This document shows positions 1-10,391 of a stretch of DNA of 24,173 bases, one piece after another. The stretch lies in contig VXIS01000499.1 in NCBI GenBank assembly GCA_008704415.1, forward strand, positions 1-24,173, given 5' to 3'. The number at the start of each line of letters is the position of its first letter. Position 1 is the stretch's first letter. This DNA is from Sphaerosporella brunnea (taxonomy: Eukaryota; Ascomycota; Pezizomycetes; Pezizales; Pyronemataceae). The position numbers were made by a program, and so were the translations under genes. The notes beneath the pieces were generated by a model. It ran no database searches and had not been told where the DNA came from. It worked only from the letters and a program-made list of their open reading frames with translations.

Positions 1-152
1 AATTCGTTGTTGGGGGGGGGGGTATTCAGCTGGCTGATGGAACAATGGTCAGTGTGACGTTGATGGAGAGGACAGTGCCCCTGGTTCAGTTTTTGTTCTG
101 TTCGTTTCTTTTGGGTATTGGTTATGAAGGGGTAATTCCAAAGCTCAGAGCT

Positions 153-172
153 GAGAGAGAGAGAGAGAGAGA
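153..172 (+). repeat. (GA)10 microsatellite
   Basis: A run of ten GA dinucleotides. The mirror copy at 24011-24032 has eleven TC units, so the arms differ by one repeat unit. Confidence 0.9.
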
Positions 173-758
173 TGATTGCTTGAGGTCGTAGAATGCGCTG
201 TTGGGTGGTGTTTGGAGTTTAGAGAATTTAGTCAATTTTGTGGGAAAGTTCAAGTGTGAAGCTACTCCTGGTGATCAACTCTTGTCAAGAAAGATTTTCG
301 ATAGGAAAGCCTTAAATGATACTAGCGAATTGGTATTGAATCGAAAGAGTTGTTGCATCCGTATTGCAGACCAGGCTCTTTCATTCTCGCCCACAGTCTC
401 CACAGCTCAACACATCTCCTTCTCTTCACTTGCAGCCCCCCGCCCCGCTTATGAGGCTGTCTCAGAGCCCCATTTTCACCAACTCGCAGAACCCAGAAGC
501 TACCGCTCATGCTAAGACAAAATTAAATCTAAGAGACTGGGCCCACTTGTCCGTTTCCTTGTATACGAGTATAAAACCAACCTCCGATGCTATTAGCCGT
601 GCGGAGACATGGCCATACACGACACCGTCACCATCGAATACTAGAGCAGACAAATTCACAAGTGCTTTTTTGCATTCATGGAGCGATTTCTAGGTGGATA
701 GATCTTCCTGCTCGGTTTCAGGGTATTCGCGGGCTCGAGAAGATAACGAGGTGAAGCT
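173..758. other. Terminal stretch without a convincing gene
   Basis: Overlapping open frames of 60-110 codons occur on both strands, but none has recognisable domains, a good start context or splice logic. The region is downstream of the 92-aa hypothetical gene and could include its 3' untranslated region. The mirror stretch is about 23413-24010. Confidence 0.5.
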
Positions 759-1084
759 TTATGATAGCCGAACCGAGACGAGGGGACGGTCTGCCTGATT
801 CCTCAGGAGAAGGCCTGCTCGCGCTCCAACCAACACCGGTTCAACGGATTCCTCTCCGTTTACTAATTGGAGAATCTGTTCTCGTACCACGTAGACTTCT
901 TTCCCGAGCCAGACTTTCCCATGTAGTGCGTTTTCGATGCGGATCGTGGTTATTCCCCTCAATGCTCCAAAGAGATCCCTACAACGCAAGAGCAAGCTTT
1001 GCAAGAGATTTATGTCGTTCAATACTGCGGAAAATACACGACCTCAAGAGTACTGATCTGCTCAGTGGTCTCCACGCCGAACAT
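759..1084 (-). CDS. Hypothetical 92-aa protein, two exons
   Basis: I do not recognise this protein. On the minus strand an ATG at 1084 opens an exon (1026-1084) starting MFGVETTEQ. A GT...TAG intron of 47 bp (979-1025, donor GTATTG) joins it in frame to a second exon (759-978) ending in SVRLS and TAA. The total is 279 bases, a multiple of three, giving 92 residues plus stop. The product is rich in Val, Leu and charged residues (for example GKEVYVVREQILQLVNGEE). It has no signal peptide, membrane segment or known motif. A TATA-like run and two CCAAT boxes lie 140-175 bp upstream. An in-frame stop just upstream of the ATG limits the start. The second exon alone is open, so the splice model is inferred. 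It could also be the 3' part of a longer gene. Confidence 0.4.
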
Positions 1085-1229
1085 GCGCTGTCTTCGAGGA
1101 CTTGGACTGGTTTGCAGGCCCGTTCATGAGCTAAGAGGAAAAGAGGGACCAACTTTAAACCTAATTGAAAAAATCTAAAAAATGCAAAACAAGACGTTCA
1201 GCGAAGGTCTACCTTTAAAGCGCACCGCC

Positions 1230-1257
1230 TTATTATATACGACGACCAATGGCCAAT
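1230..1257 (-). promoter_or_regulatory. TATA-like run and paired CCAAT boxes upstream of the 92-aa gene
   Basis: TTATTATATA (1230-1239) reads as TATATAATAA on the minus strand. Two CCAAT pentamers lie on the plus strand at 1246-1250 and 1253-1257. The spacing of about 145-175 bp to the ATG at 1084 fits a fungal promoter. Function is inferred from position only. Confidence 0.35.
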
Positions 1258-1382
1258 GGGGCCCACCAAGTACCAAGTACCAACATTGAAGATATATATC
1301 GGTATATAAGTTCATTAATGACCTCGGGCAGAGGGTGTTACACTTTGAAGCAGTCAACATCTCGCCCGCCCCTTCCCCCCAA

Positions 1383-1423
1383 CCCCCCCCCCCCCCAAAA
1401 AAAAAAAAAAAAAAAAAAAAAAA
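1383..1423. repeat. C14 followed directly by A27 homopolymer tract
   Basis: Fourteen C run straight into twenty-seven A. The mirror copy near 22735-22777 reads T27 then G16, so the arms differ in the G/C run. Confidence 0.9.
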
Positions 1424-1623
1424 CCAAACAAAGCATTGGGTGGTTGCCACTTCGTTATTGGGAAATTTCTGTACTGTCTTCACTTGGTGGGCGGATAAAA
1501 CATAGAAATCTCTCATACATGAACATCTCAAATCCCGTTTGGTTTTTAAGTAGTTAAGTACATACGGTATTAAGTACTTATGGAACCCCTAATAGATGCT
1601 AGCATAGTAAGTCTATACTGAGG

Positions 1624-3174
1624 TTACCAGTCAGTCTCCTCAGCAACTTCCACCACCTCTTGATCGCCTTGATCGTTTGGATTGATCGTTCGACTCTCCA
1701 GCTCTTTGGTGGGAGTTTCGAGGGCTATGTCGTGTTTGCCAGGATATTTGTCCCACTGGCTTCATCAGTCCACTATTATTATTTTTAGCAGGAGGGAGGG
1801 GGAAGTACATCTTCGAGGATTGAGCCGAGGAAGAGTTTTGGTAGCTGTGTGGGTTGGCATGTCAGAGTATGTCGGTCGGGAAGGAGAGGACAACTTACAA
1901 TCTCCCATTTCTCTTTGGGGTTTTTTGCCAGGCGATCAAGGTCCTCACCATCTGTAAATGGTGCCTACGGTTAGTATGGTGTGTTGAAAAACGTGGGAGA
2001 GAGAATTGAGGAGGAGGGCGAGAGAGAGTAGCTGACAAAGGCAATCTATGTAATCCCCGATCTTTTCGTCGTCGTCTAGAGCTTCTAGGAGTTCCCGTGC
2101 TCCAGCATCGTCACCGACTGCGACGAATTGGTAGGATATTACTGCGGTTTTTATATTAGAACTCGGCGGCCGCGAGAGAGACGCATGGGGAGGAGAATGG
2201 GGCACTGACGGTGTGCTCGGCTTGTGTCTTCCTGCGCATGTTGTGCGGCGGTATTGGTGAGTACGTCTTTGAGGAGCCCGTCGGGTTCTCCTTCGATCTG
2301 TTAAACAGCGTGCAAATATCAGCCCCCTTCCTCCAGATCAAGTGTAGATATCAAGGCAAGTACATACCTCACCATCCGTGAAAATAACCACCAAAAGTGG
2401 TCTCTTAATTTGAGTCACATCGGCGTACACTTTCAAGATCCGGTTCAGCAACTCAGTTCCAATCCGGGTCAACCCTCTAAAACCGACGTCGTCGACCATA
2501 TTGTTGACTTTTCCTGGGGTGATGTCGCGATACCCATGGCCTTTGTTCCCATATGGGTTCAAGAATTTCACCGAGACTATCCCCCCACCTTTTCCCCCAC
2601 CTTTTTCCCCATCTTTTTCGGGGTTGGGATTGTAGCCCTGGGAGACTAGCTGGTAGAGCCCCGCAACTTGTTTAAGCGTTGCTTTCAACGTAGTTACCCG
2701 GGACTTGTTTTCGCTGAAGCCCATGGATATGCTGTTATCTGTATACAAACAATATATCAGCTACGGAAAAAAAAAAAAAAAAGAAAGAAAAAAAAAAAAA
2801 CGGCGGCAGGGGGGTTTACCGACTAGTAAAACTAGATCGTATAGAGCGAGAATGCTGAGTTGCACTGCAACCTCCTTTTTGCAACCTTTGTCGATTATTG
2901 TTTTTGCCATAAATTCGGCCTTTTTGGCTTGCCCCTGGCGTTCCGAGTCGGGACATAGGTGTCTGATTCCTACTTTCTCTTTTTCTAGGAGCTGTGCCCA
3001 GTACTCTTTGATTTGTTCGGCTGTTGGGTATGAGGTTGAGGCGGTGTTTGATGCTTGGCCGTTTGGGGCGTCATTTGACGCTTTGCTCGGTTGTGGGTTT
3101 GCGGCGCCATTTGATGCATCACCCGCGGCCGGATGTTGCTCGGAAAGCATTGCAGGTAGTACTGAACCGGACAT
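1624..3174 (-). CDS. von Willebrand factor A-domain protein, 379 aa, seven exons
   Basis: The start MSGSVLPAML at 3174 begins an Ala/Ser/Asn-rich leader (to about residue 48). A charged helical stretch follows (AEQIKEYWAQLLEKEKVGIR). A VWA fold begins at about residue 112, with the metal-site motif DNSISM at D119 (Asp-x-Ser-x-Ser) and IFTDGE at 237-242 supplying the later MIDAS Asp. The strand FVAVGDD and the helix ARELLEALDDDEKIGDYID are also typical of VWA domains. An insert with repeated GGGK lies between. My exons are 2820-3174, 2368-2738, 2210-2297, 2037-2141, 1899-1951, 1809-1844 and 1624-1755. They sum to 1140 bases in one frame and end in an acidic tail finishing EETDW. There is no signal peptide, so it is probably intracellular. 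VWA domains bind protein partners through a divalent cation; this protein's partner is unknown. Domain confidence is high; the last two introns are less certain. Confidence 0.85.
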
Positions 3175-3284
3175 CGTGAGTAGGGCTATAGAAGGCGGTG
3201 TGGATGTTTGTGGGATCGGTCACTGTCGTGGTTCGTTTTCAGTGGTATGATCAGTTCCTAGAGTCTGAGCTCTGGAAAAGCTGG

Positions 3285-3375
3285 ACTATATATTCGTCAA
3301 CTCTGTGCATGTGTGTCGTTGCTGGTATCAAAAGGGGGGAAACAGAAAAAAAAAAGGAAAAAAAAAAAAAAGAAG
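3285..3375 (-). promoter_or_regulatory. Putative VWA-gene promoter: TATA-like box and pyrimidine tract
   Basis: On the minus strand a long C/T-only tract (complement of about 3340-3375) lies upstream of a TATATAT element near 3287-3293, about 115 bp before the ATG. CT-rich tracts near transcription starts are common in filamentous fungi. The assignment rests on position and composition. Confidence 0.4.
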
Positions 3376-3394
3376 ATAGCTACCATGGTACCAG

Positions 3395-3793
3395 CTAATC
3401 AAGTCGACTCCAAGGGTCGGAGGAGGAGGCTGAGGGAAGATGGTTTGATCCAGGACACATGTTTGCCGTTGTTTGGAAGGAAGAGAGAACCTTCTCCGCC
3501 GTAGAAACACTTGTCGCTGCGGATTGACGTAAACATGTGTGGGGTAGCATCGCAAGCTCAAACTGGTGGGGTTGGGAATTGTTCTTCCATTCGTTGGCTT
3601 GGACAAAGCAAGGCAGCCTGTGCTTCTTGGTATTACTCTGTGCAAACGCAGATTTGAATTTGCTGCATTGCATTGAAGCGGGGTCCGATAATGGCATGCG
3701 CTGGCAGCAGCCTGCTACAGGTGATTGATGGTGTATCCTAATACTGTACATAGTACATACTCGGCTATATAATCTGGAAAGAAAAAATAAGCG
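3395..3793. other. Upstream region of the VWA gene, no supported gene
   Basis: Open frames of 60-154 codons overlap here on both strands. Their translations show no domain and change composition from segment to segment. I see no start context or introns that would make one of them a gene. Confidence 0.5.
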
Positions 3794-3880
3794 CAGTGGG
3801 TGACTTCCCGTCGCTCTATAGAAGACTGATAGAACGGCGGTTTCAGGCTCTGCAGGCAATAGAACCGGGTGTCTAAGTAG
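3794..3880 (+). mobile_element. Partial copy of the CAGTGG inverted-repeat element family
   Basis: The stretch beginning CAGTGGGTGACTTCCCGTCG continues with CTCTAT and ATAGAAC. It matches the first 45 or so bases of the complete element at 4064-4278 at most positions. I could not find a matching right end before the next copy, so this looks like a truncated or solo end. The mirror copy is at 20270-20356. Confidence 0.5.
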
Positions 3881-4063
3881 ACGGATAGAAAAATAGGACG
3901 GCCCAATGGAACAATACTATCTGCTCGTATGCACAACAGACGAGAAAATCTACCGTCTTGAATTTTATACCCTCCTGAATGGCGTTCACGATTAAAATAT
4001 TGCGATCCTACAGAAACCACCTCGCTAACTCAGAAACCCTTCCCGCTTCAATACTCACCCAAC

Positions 4064-4278
4064 CAGTGGAAGCCTTCACGTCACTCTATTGGGGCCGAAT
4101 AGAACGACCACCGCTGAATTTCCTTGTTTCGACATCAATATTGACATTTATCGTTGCCGAATAGACCGTTGCTATAGACATGGCCCCTGTTCTATTTATA
4201 CAGCACGAATAGATGGCTGTTTGTTGCAATAGAAAATTGATCTATTCGGCCGCTATCACGGCGGGAAGGCTTCCAGTG
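4064..4278 (+). mobile_element. 215-bp non-coding element with 17-bp terminal inverted repeats
   Basis: The left end CAGTGGAAGCCTTCACG (4064-4080) and the complement of the right end, CACTGGAAGCCTTCCCG (4262-4278), match at 15 of 17 positions. CGAATAG and ATAGAAC-type words recur inside, and CTATTCGGCCGC lies near the right end. It has no coding capacity, as expected of a MITE. I see no target-site duplication in the 8 bases on each side, so the exact ends or the mechanism are unclear. Related copies lie at 3794 and, inverted, at 6101-6310. Confidence 0.65.
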
Positions 4279-4401
4279 TTCTACAAGCACACCTCTGATA
4301 ATACGACACAAATTAAACTGCGGGGTACCTGACCAATGGAAAGCAACTGGTTGTAATCTCTAAAAGCACAGCAAGCGGTATTTGAAAAAAAAAAATGTGT
4401 G

Positions 4402-4750
4402 TCACGCAAGATGCGATGAACACCTCCTCGTGACAGGACGGCATTTAATATTTAGAACCAAAAAATGCGGTGATCTGCAGTTCAATACTTTCTCCTTCGA
4501 GTACGTTTCAGCCATTTGCTGCATTGAAAATGTCGGCCACGAGTACATGGTTAACCAGTAGTTAACCATTAAGAATTCGAACACCAAGACTCTCAAATTG
4601 CTTTTTTCCAAAATTTGGTGTGCTCATGCAAGCCCTTCTTATGGATGCCAATTCCAGAGCCCCAGACATCGCATCATCGACAATACATACGCATGAGTGC
4701 TTCAAAGAGGACGACCTGCAACAGCAGTTCTGGCATCCACATGACCCCAA
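4402..4750 (-). pseudogene. Possible decayed ORF
   Basis: On the minus strand one frame gives a protein-like run that includes CIVDDAMSGALELASIRR and GKKQFESLGVRILNG. It is then interrupted by TAA, TGA and TAA, with protein-like segments such as LLVNHVLVADIFNAANG between the stops. Frame continuity across three stops suggests a degraded coding sequence. I do not recognise the family and cannot exclude chance. The two clean sides are the VWA upstream repeats and the TA-flanked MITE. Confidence 0.3.
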
Positions 4751-4828
4751 CCCTGGTCATGCGACATGACCCGGCAAGATCTGAGCGCAATTGGTGACCA
4801 AGTGGCTTCAGTTTAGATGTGTTACATA

Positions 4829-5057
4829 TGGTGCAAGCGGCCTTAAACCGACCCGTCGCTCAAAGTTTCCCCGACTTCAATAACATCACAAGATTGCGCG
4901 ACTGGTGGAAGCCAGCGCCTCAGTCTTACAGAGCGCATCTTATTTAGGGGACGGGAGGGCTGTTTCCCCAGAGTTCTCACGTGGTGATCAGTTTATTATA
5001 AACAGTCGTTGCCGTCTCCACCACCGCCGACGGGTCGGTTTAAGGCCGCTTGCACCA
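4829..5057. mobile_element. 229-bp MITE with perfect 30-bp TIRs and TA duplication
   Basis: The terminal sequence at 4829-4858 begins TGGTGCAAGCGGCCTTAAAC. It is repeated without mismatch as its reverse complement at 5028-5057. TA directly flanks both ends (4827-4828 and 5058-5059). There is no coding frame inside. A TA target duplication is the hallmark of the Tc1/mariner-pogo superfamily, so this is best read as a non-autonomous element of that group. A pogo-like transposase occurs in the same window. Whether it mobilised this element cannot be told, because the transposon's own ends are not resolved here. The mirror copy is at 19065-19299. Confidence 0.9.
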
Positions 5058-5059
5058 TA

Positions 5060-6100
5060 CCTAGATTAAAACTTCCTTGAGGCTCTTCAATTGCATTATT
5101 ACATAAGCCCCCATCCTTTTGGTGGCCCGGTGTGTGATCGTCACCGGTGTCTGCACGCCTCTAGGTATTCGGCCTCGATTTTAATTTTGCTGCTTTCACC
5201 CAAAAGTCCCTTTTTTTCAGCCTTCTGACCTTACCGTGCAGCTACATAGTCTCCAAAACAGGATATCGATAACTGCTTCACCCAAATCACTCGGTGTTTA
5301 GTCACAACCATTTTAGGCCAAGTGTTGGTCTTGCCTCTCAGGCAGGCGGCAGACAAGGGAAGACTTTTTCAAGGAGTGCAACCGGTGGCTTCCACAGATT
5401 CGCGTGCTTTGGCGCTCTGTGGGGGAAGCGCTTGGCTGGAAGCGTGGTTGGAGATGGAGGCCAATAGCGGAGCTTTTTCCGCCCCGGGGGGGGGGGGGGA
5501 GGGCACCCCGCATATCCTGCAGTTTCTGCGGGATACAAGGTTGGGCGATCCGTGGCGGAGGAAGGTGATTCATCGTCATCATCCGAGCCTGGCGAGGGGA
5601 GGTGTGACCTGGCCCTGGTGGCCACGGCTTTTATATGTTGTTACGGAGCTGTTATACTTTTCCCTTCTGGTAGTTTGGGTGGCCGCGGTTGGCCCATGAG
5701 ATAGATAGTATCGATAAGGGGGCGGATAGGATAAGGGCGGGGACGAGTAGGGGGTCGTTCGCGGCCGAATACAGACAATAAACTTGCTTGCAAACAAACA
5801 AACCATTCTAGACTGGTTTTTGCCGCCGCGAGCTGCGCTGGCAGATAACTGCCCTGAGCACTGAGGCGGCCTCCTATCCGCAGCTACACAAGTTTCTGAA
5901 CGTCTCAAAAGCATGAGCCGGCGGGCAGGAAACAAGTGGCACTCGGCCGGCAGCGTTAGCGCTCCGACTCTACCGGTAATCTACACCACTGTCCATCACT
6001 CACACTTGCCACTTGTGGCTTGTCATTGGGCCCCGCTAATTGGGTTTCCTCGGCCCTTCCACATCGCACTCTAGAGTATACCACACTTTCCAGTCTCAAG
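5060..6100. other. About 1 kb with no confident gene; possible disrupted ORF on minus strand
   Basis: Minus-strand frames near 5313-5625 give an acidic Ser/Asp-rich segment (SPGSDDDDESPSSATDR) that runs into a poly-proline stretch encoded by a C14 run (5487-5500 on the plus strand is G14). All three frames stay open around this run, so its length decides the frame. A plus-strand frame at 5322-5699 ends in a hydrophobic stretch. No family is recognised and no start or intron is convincing. Confidence 0.35.
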
Positions 6101-6310
6101 CGTGTACGGGATAGGTAGCGGCCGAATATATCGATGTTCGATCCCCTCGGTCCGTAGAAACTGAGCATATCCAATGGACAGAGCCCCCTAGGGATTGTTT
6201 GGCAACGCCGGGGAGCCAAAATCGATGTCGAAACAAGCAAATTCAGCGGATAAGTGATTGTTCTATTGGGCATCAACAGAGCGACGGTAAGGCAGCCGTA
6301 CACACCTTAG
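6101..6310 (-). mobile_element. Inverted, degenerate copy of the CAGTGG element family
   Basis: Read on the minus strand, this stretch contains CCGTCGCTCTGTTGATGCCC, AATAGAAC and CCGCTGAATTTGCTTGTTTC. It ends with ATATTCGGCCGCTA, in the same order and spacing as in 4064-4278 on the plus strand. The terminal repeats themselves are worn. Limits are approximate. Confidence 0.55.
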
Positions 6311-6394
6311 CACAAACACCATCTACCACTAAACTCTTCTCCGTGATACCGAGATGGCATGTCGGCCTTTCCTCATCGCGGGATGCTGCAACGA

Positions 6395-6663
6395 CTGCAG
6401 AAACAGAAACGATAGGCCAAAGTGCATTCTGGAAGAGCGTTGTTTCAGCACCAACTCAGAGAAGAGCACAGGGCAGTTGCAATTGCAATGGGGGGGGGGG
6501 GTTCTCCATGATTCTTCCTGGGTGGAGATATGGGCTTGGACCCTATGGCTGGCCGTGGCCGCCATCAGATCCCACTTCCAGCCGACGATCAAAGCCAAAC
6601 AATTAATTATCCCCCGGTACTCTCGTTTGACCTAGGCACTACCTATCGTTTCTGCAACTGCAG
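6395..6663. repeat. Imperfect 22-bp inverted repeat spanning 269 bp
   Basis: CTGCAGAAACAGAAACGATAGG at 6395-6416 differs by a few central bases from the complement of 6642-6663. It could be the end pair of an old small element. There is no clear target duplication, and the interior includes a G12 run. Confidence 0.35.
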
Positions 6664-6966
6664 TAATTGGTAGGCCGGGGCGTAGAGTTTGAGTGTAAGT
6701 TTCTCTCCGAAACTCGATGCAAAGCTCTAAATCTGGAAGTTCTTATTTACTGTATCCCACTCGGGTAGCAGCATTGGGCCTCAAACTGGAGATGCCAAAG
6801 TTAAGAGCCGCGAGGACCGGTTTATCACATGGGGGGAAAGATTGGGGTAATGATATTCCCATGGCCTCGGCACCATGGTGAAAAGATTGATACATAAAAT
6901 ACGGAAGAAAAGAAATAGTCATTTTTAATTATACATATATTCGTACAGATTCCTCTGGTCTGCACA

Positions 6967-8637
<1,671 letters not shown>

Positions 8638-8708
8638 GGCGATTGTCCGGTGAGTTGATGCTTCTGAGTTTCAACAACGACAATTCAATTCCAAGAGCTT
8701 TAGAGGGC

Positions 8709-8716
8709 TATATATA
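8709..8716 (-). promoter_or_regulatory. TATA box of the xylanase gene
   Basis: TATATATA on the minus strand lies about 72 bp upstream of the ATG, inside a run of alternating TA. The start codon context CGCCATG is good. I did not find a convincing XlnR-type GGCTAAA site within the first 150 bp. Confidence 0.55.
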
Positions 8717-8719
8717 CTA

Positions 8720-9795
8720 TATACAACACTACCTCTAGTTCTTCAGCTCCTGTTGGAAGTAAACAACATACCTAGGTGCGAGTCCCGGCCCGCCTTTCCA
8801 TATACTTGAAATCCTCACGAACCGTGAGAGCTGGTCCGGAGTCCCGGCATTGAGATATAAAGTCCTGGGTTCTTGGCTCCACGGGCCGTCGAGGCCTCGG
8901 TCTCTTCCTCCCGTCCGAATATTAGAGTACCAACGAACCCCTGGCGGAGAGGTCGGCAGGAAAGACCCGCAGACTTTTGAACAGATGGTATGTAACTGCT
9001 GCGCACGGCCGGCTGGGGCCCTTTGAAGTGGTTCCTATGCAGTATCCATGTCCAAATGAAACCAGAGTTTATTGTTCTCCGTGTGGGGTCTTGAAACCAG
9101 AGGTGATTGTTCTCCATGTCGGGTTGAGACCGAGAATATAGAAAGCTCGCACTCAATACCTCGAGCTCGAAAGCAATTCCTCAAGCGCTTCCCACAAGGA
9201 GTCCCGGATCTTGCAGTGGGCGCGGCAAAATGTTACAAAATATCCGGACGGAGAAAAGCTTTGCGTCTTCATCACCTCCACAAAAAACGGGCCGATGCTT
9301 GTCATATTAATTGCCACCCCTTACATCTCGCTAGCGGGCTTCCTTTGTTCCTGCGGGGTGCAGTTTAGGCTGTAGCTCTGATTGGCAAGTCATGGCCGGA
9401 AGAAACATATTCCCTTGGATACAAACCCCCCCCGAAGAGCGACCGAAAACGAGAAGTTTTTGACCCTGTGACCGGTAACTGTAGCTTCCCCTTTTTGCCG
9501 ACAAGTCTGATCCGCCAGAAATCATTCGGTAAATAGTAGGTCATGATCATCGATCCGCCGATGCCACGATCAATATTATGCGATGTGTGACTCTATCAGC
9601 CATGGCCCGATCACCCTAGAACGCAGCATAACACTTAGATAATAGGGGGGGTGATCAAAGGCCCACGGATCGGTTTCGACAAAAAAATTTGTACCATCTT
9701 CTCATTGGCCAGAGCGGCTGTTAGCGCGTCAAAAGAAAAGTGGTGTTGCCTATCATAAAACGTGGCTTACCCACTAACCTACTAATCTACTCGAT
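8720..9795. other. Intergenic region between xylanase promoter and transposase 3' flank
   Basis: The region contains a 35-bp tandem duplication at 9058-9127 and GC-rich sequence near 8840-9030. The ORFs of 61-113 codons have no recognisable domain. It probably combines the xylanase upstream region with downstream flank of the transposon. The outer end of the transposon could not be located. Confidence 0.5.
9058..9127. repeat. 35-bp tandem direct repeat, two copies
   Basis: GAAACCAGAG starts copies at 9058 and 9093. The units share ATTGTTCTCC and GGGT and differ at several positions. The mirror pair is at 14678-14747. Confidence 0.75.
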
Positions 9796-10314
9796 CTATT
9801 TCCGAGTTGGTAAATTACAGGTGCACGTGTGTTCCACACCTAGTACCCCATCTACTCGTCTATAAGACATACCACTATCTGGTGAAATATAGACTTCCCG
9901 AGATCTCGCTTTTAAGCGAAAGCTTAAACATATAAAATCGCCACCCAAGTCGCAAGTCACGCACCCCAATACTAATATGCAATTGCAGCTTGGGTGGTCG
10001 TCGGACGCGCTGAGAACAGTATCACAGAATGCTCGGCAGCGGCGGTCCGAGACGGTCTGCCGAGAATTGTATCTATGTACATGATTTGAAGCGCCCTTGC
10101 ATGCCCGCTTGGGCTGCCTGCGAGACCCACTGGCCTCAGGCAGATCCCGCTCTCCTACAGGTAGCACTCCTCCACTTATACAGGCTTTTTTCTTTGGCGG
10201 CACAGCCTTCAAGGACTCCGAACTTGAACTTGAAACCACGGAGGAAAGACCACTTGTCTCCTCTTCCACTGCCTGCATGCAAGCCTTTCCTTTTCCTTTG
10301 GCTCCACCCTCGCA

Positions 10315-10391
10315 CCTACCGCCGCCCCTACCGCCGCCCTACCGCCGCCCCTACCACCGCCCCTACCGCCACCCCTACCCCCACCCCTACC
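10315..10391 (-). repeat. 12-bp G-rich minisatellite in the transposase tail, left copy
   Basis: On the minus strand units of the type GGTAGGGGCGGC repeat about six times. In one frame they encode Arg-Gly-Gly-Gly, in another Val-Gly. Runs of three or four G spaced by short gaps could form a G-quadruplex. Relative to the right copy this arm lacks one G before the array and two bases within it. Confidence 0.85.

Larger units (their letters stand above)
1085..1623. other. Intergenic region between the 92-aa and VWA genes
   Basis: It holds the putative promoter at 1230-1257, an AT-rich stretch and the C14-A27 homopolymer pair at 1383-1423. No coding frame with support was found. Both flanking genes are on the minus strand, so this is the 3' flank of the VWA gene and the 5' flank of the small gene. 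Confidence 0.6.

Noticed and set aside
2705..3250. 181-codon plus-strand ORF opposite the VWA gene
   Set aside because: It is the antisense of VWA exon 1 plus a poly-A/G intron tract. The minus strand carries the domain motifs and splice sites.
3395..3859. 154-codon minus-strand ORF upstream of the VWA gene
   Set aside because: No domain, no start context, and it overlaps the end of a repeat element and promoter-like tracts.
8770..8800. tRNA-like T-arm (GGTGCGAGTCCCGG) near the xylanase promoter
   Set aside because: No matching acceptor stem, D-arm or anticodon arm within 90 bases on either strand, and the T-loop lacks the usual TTC.
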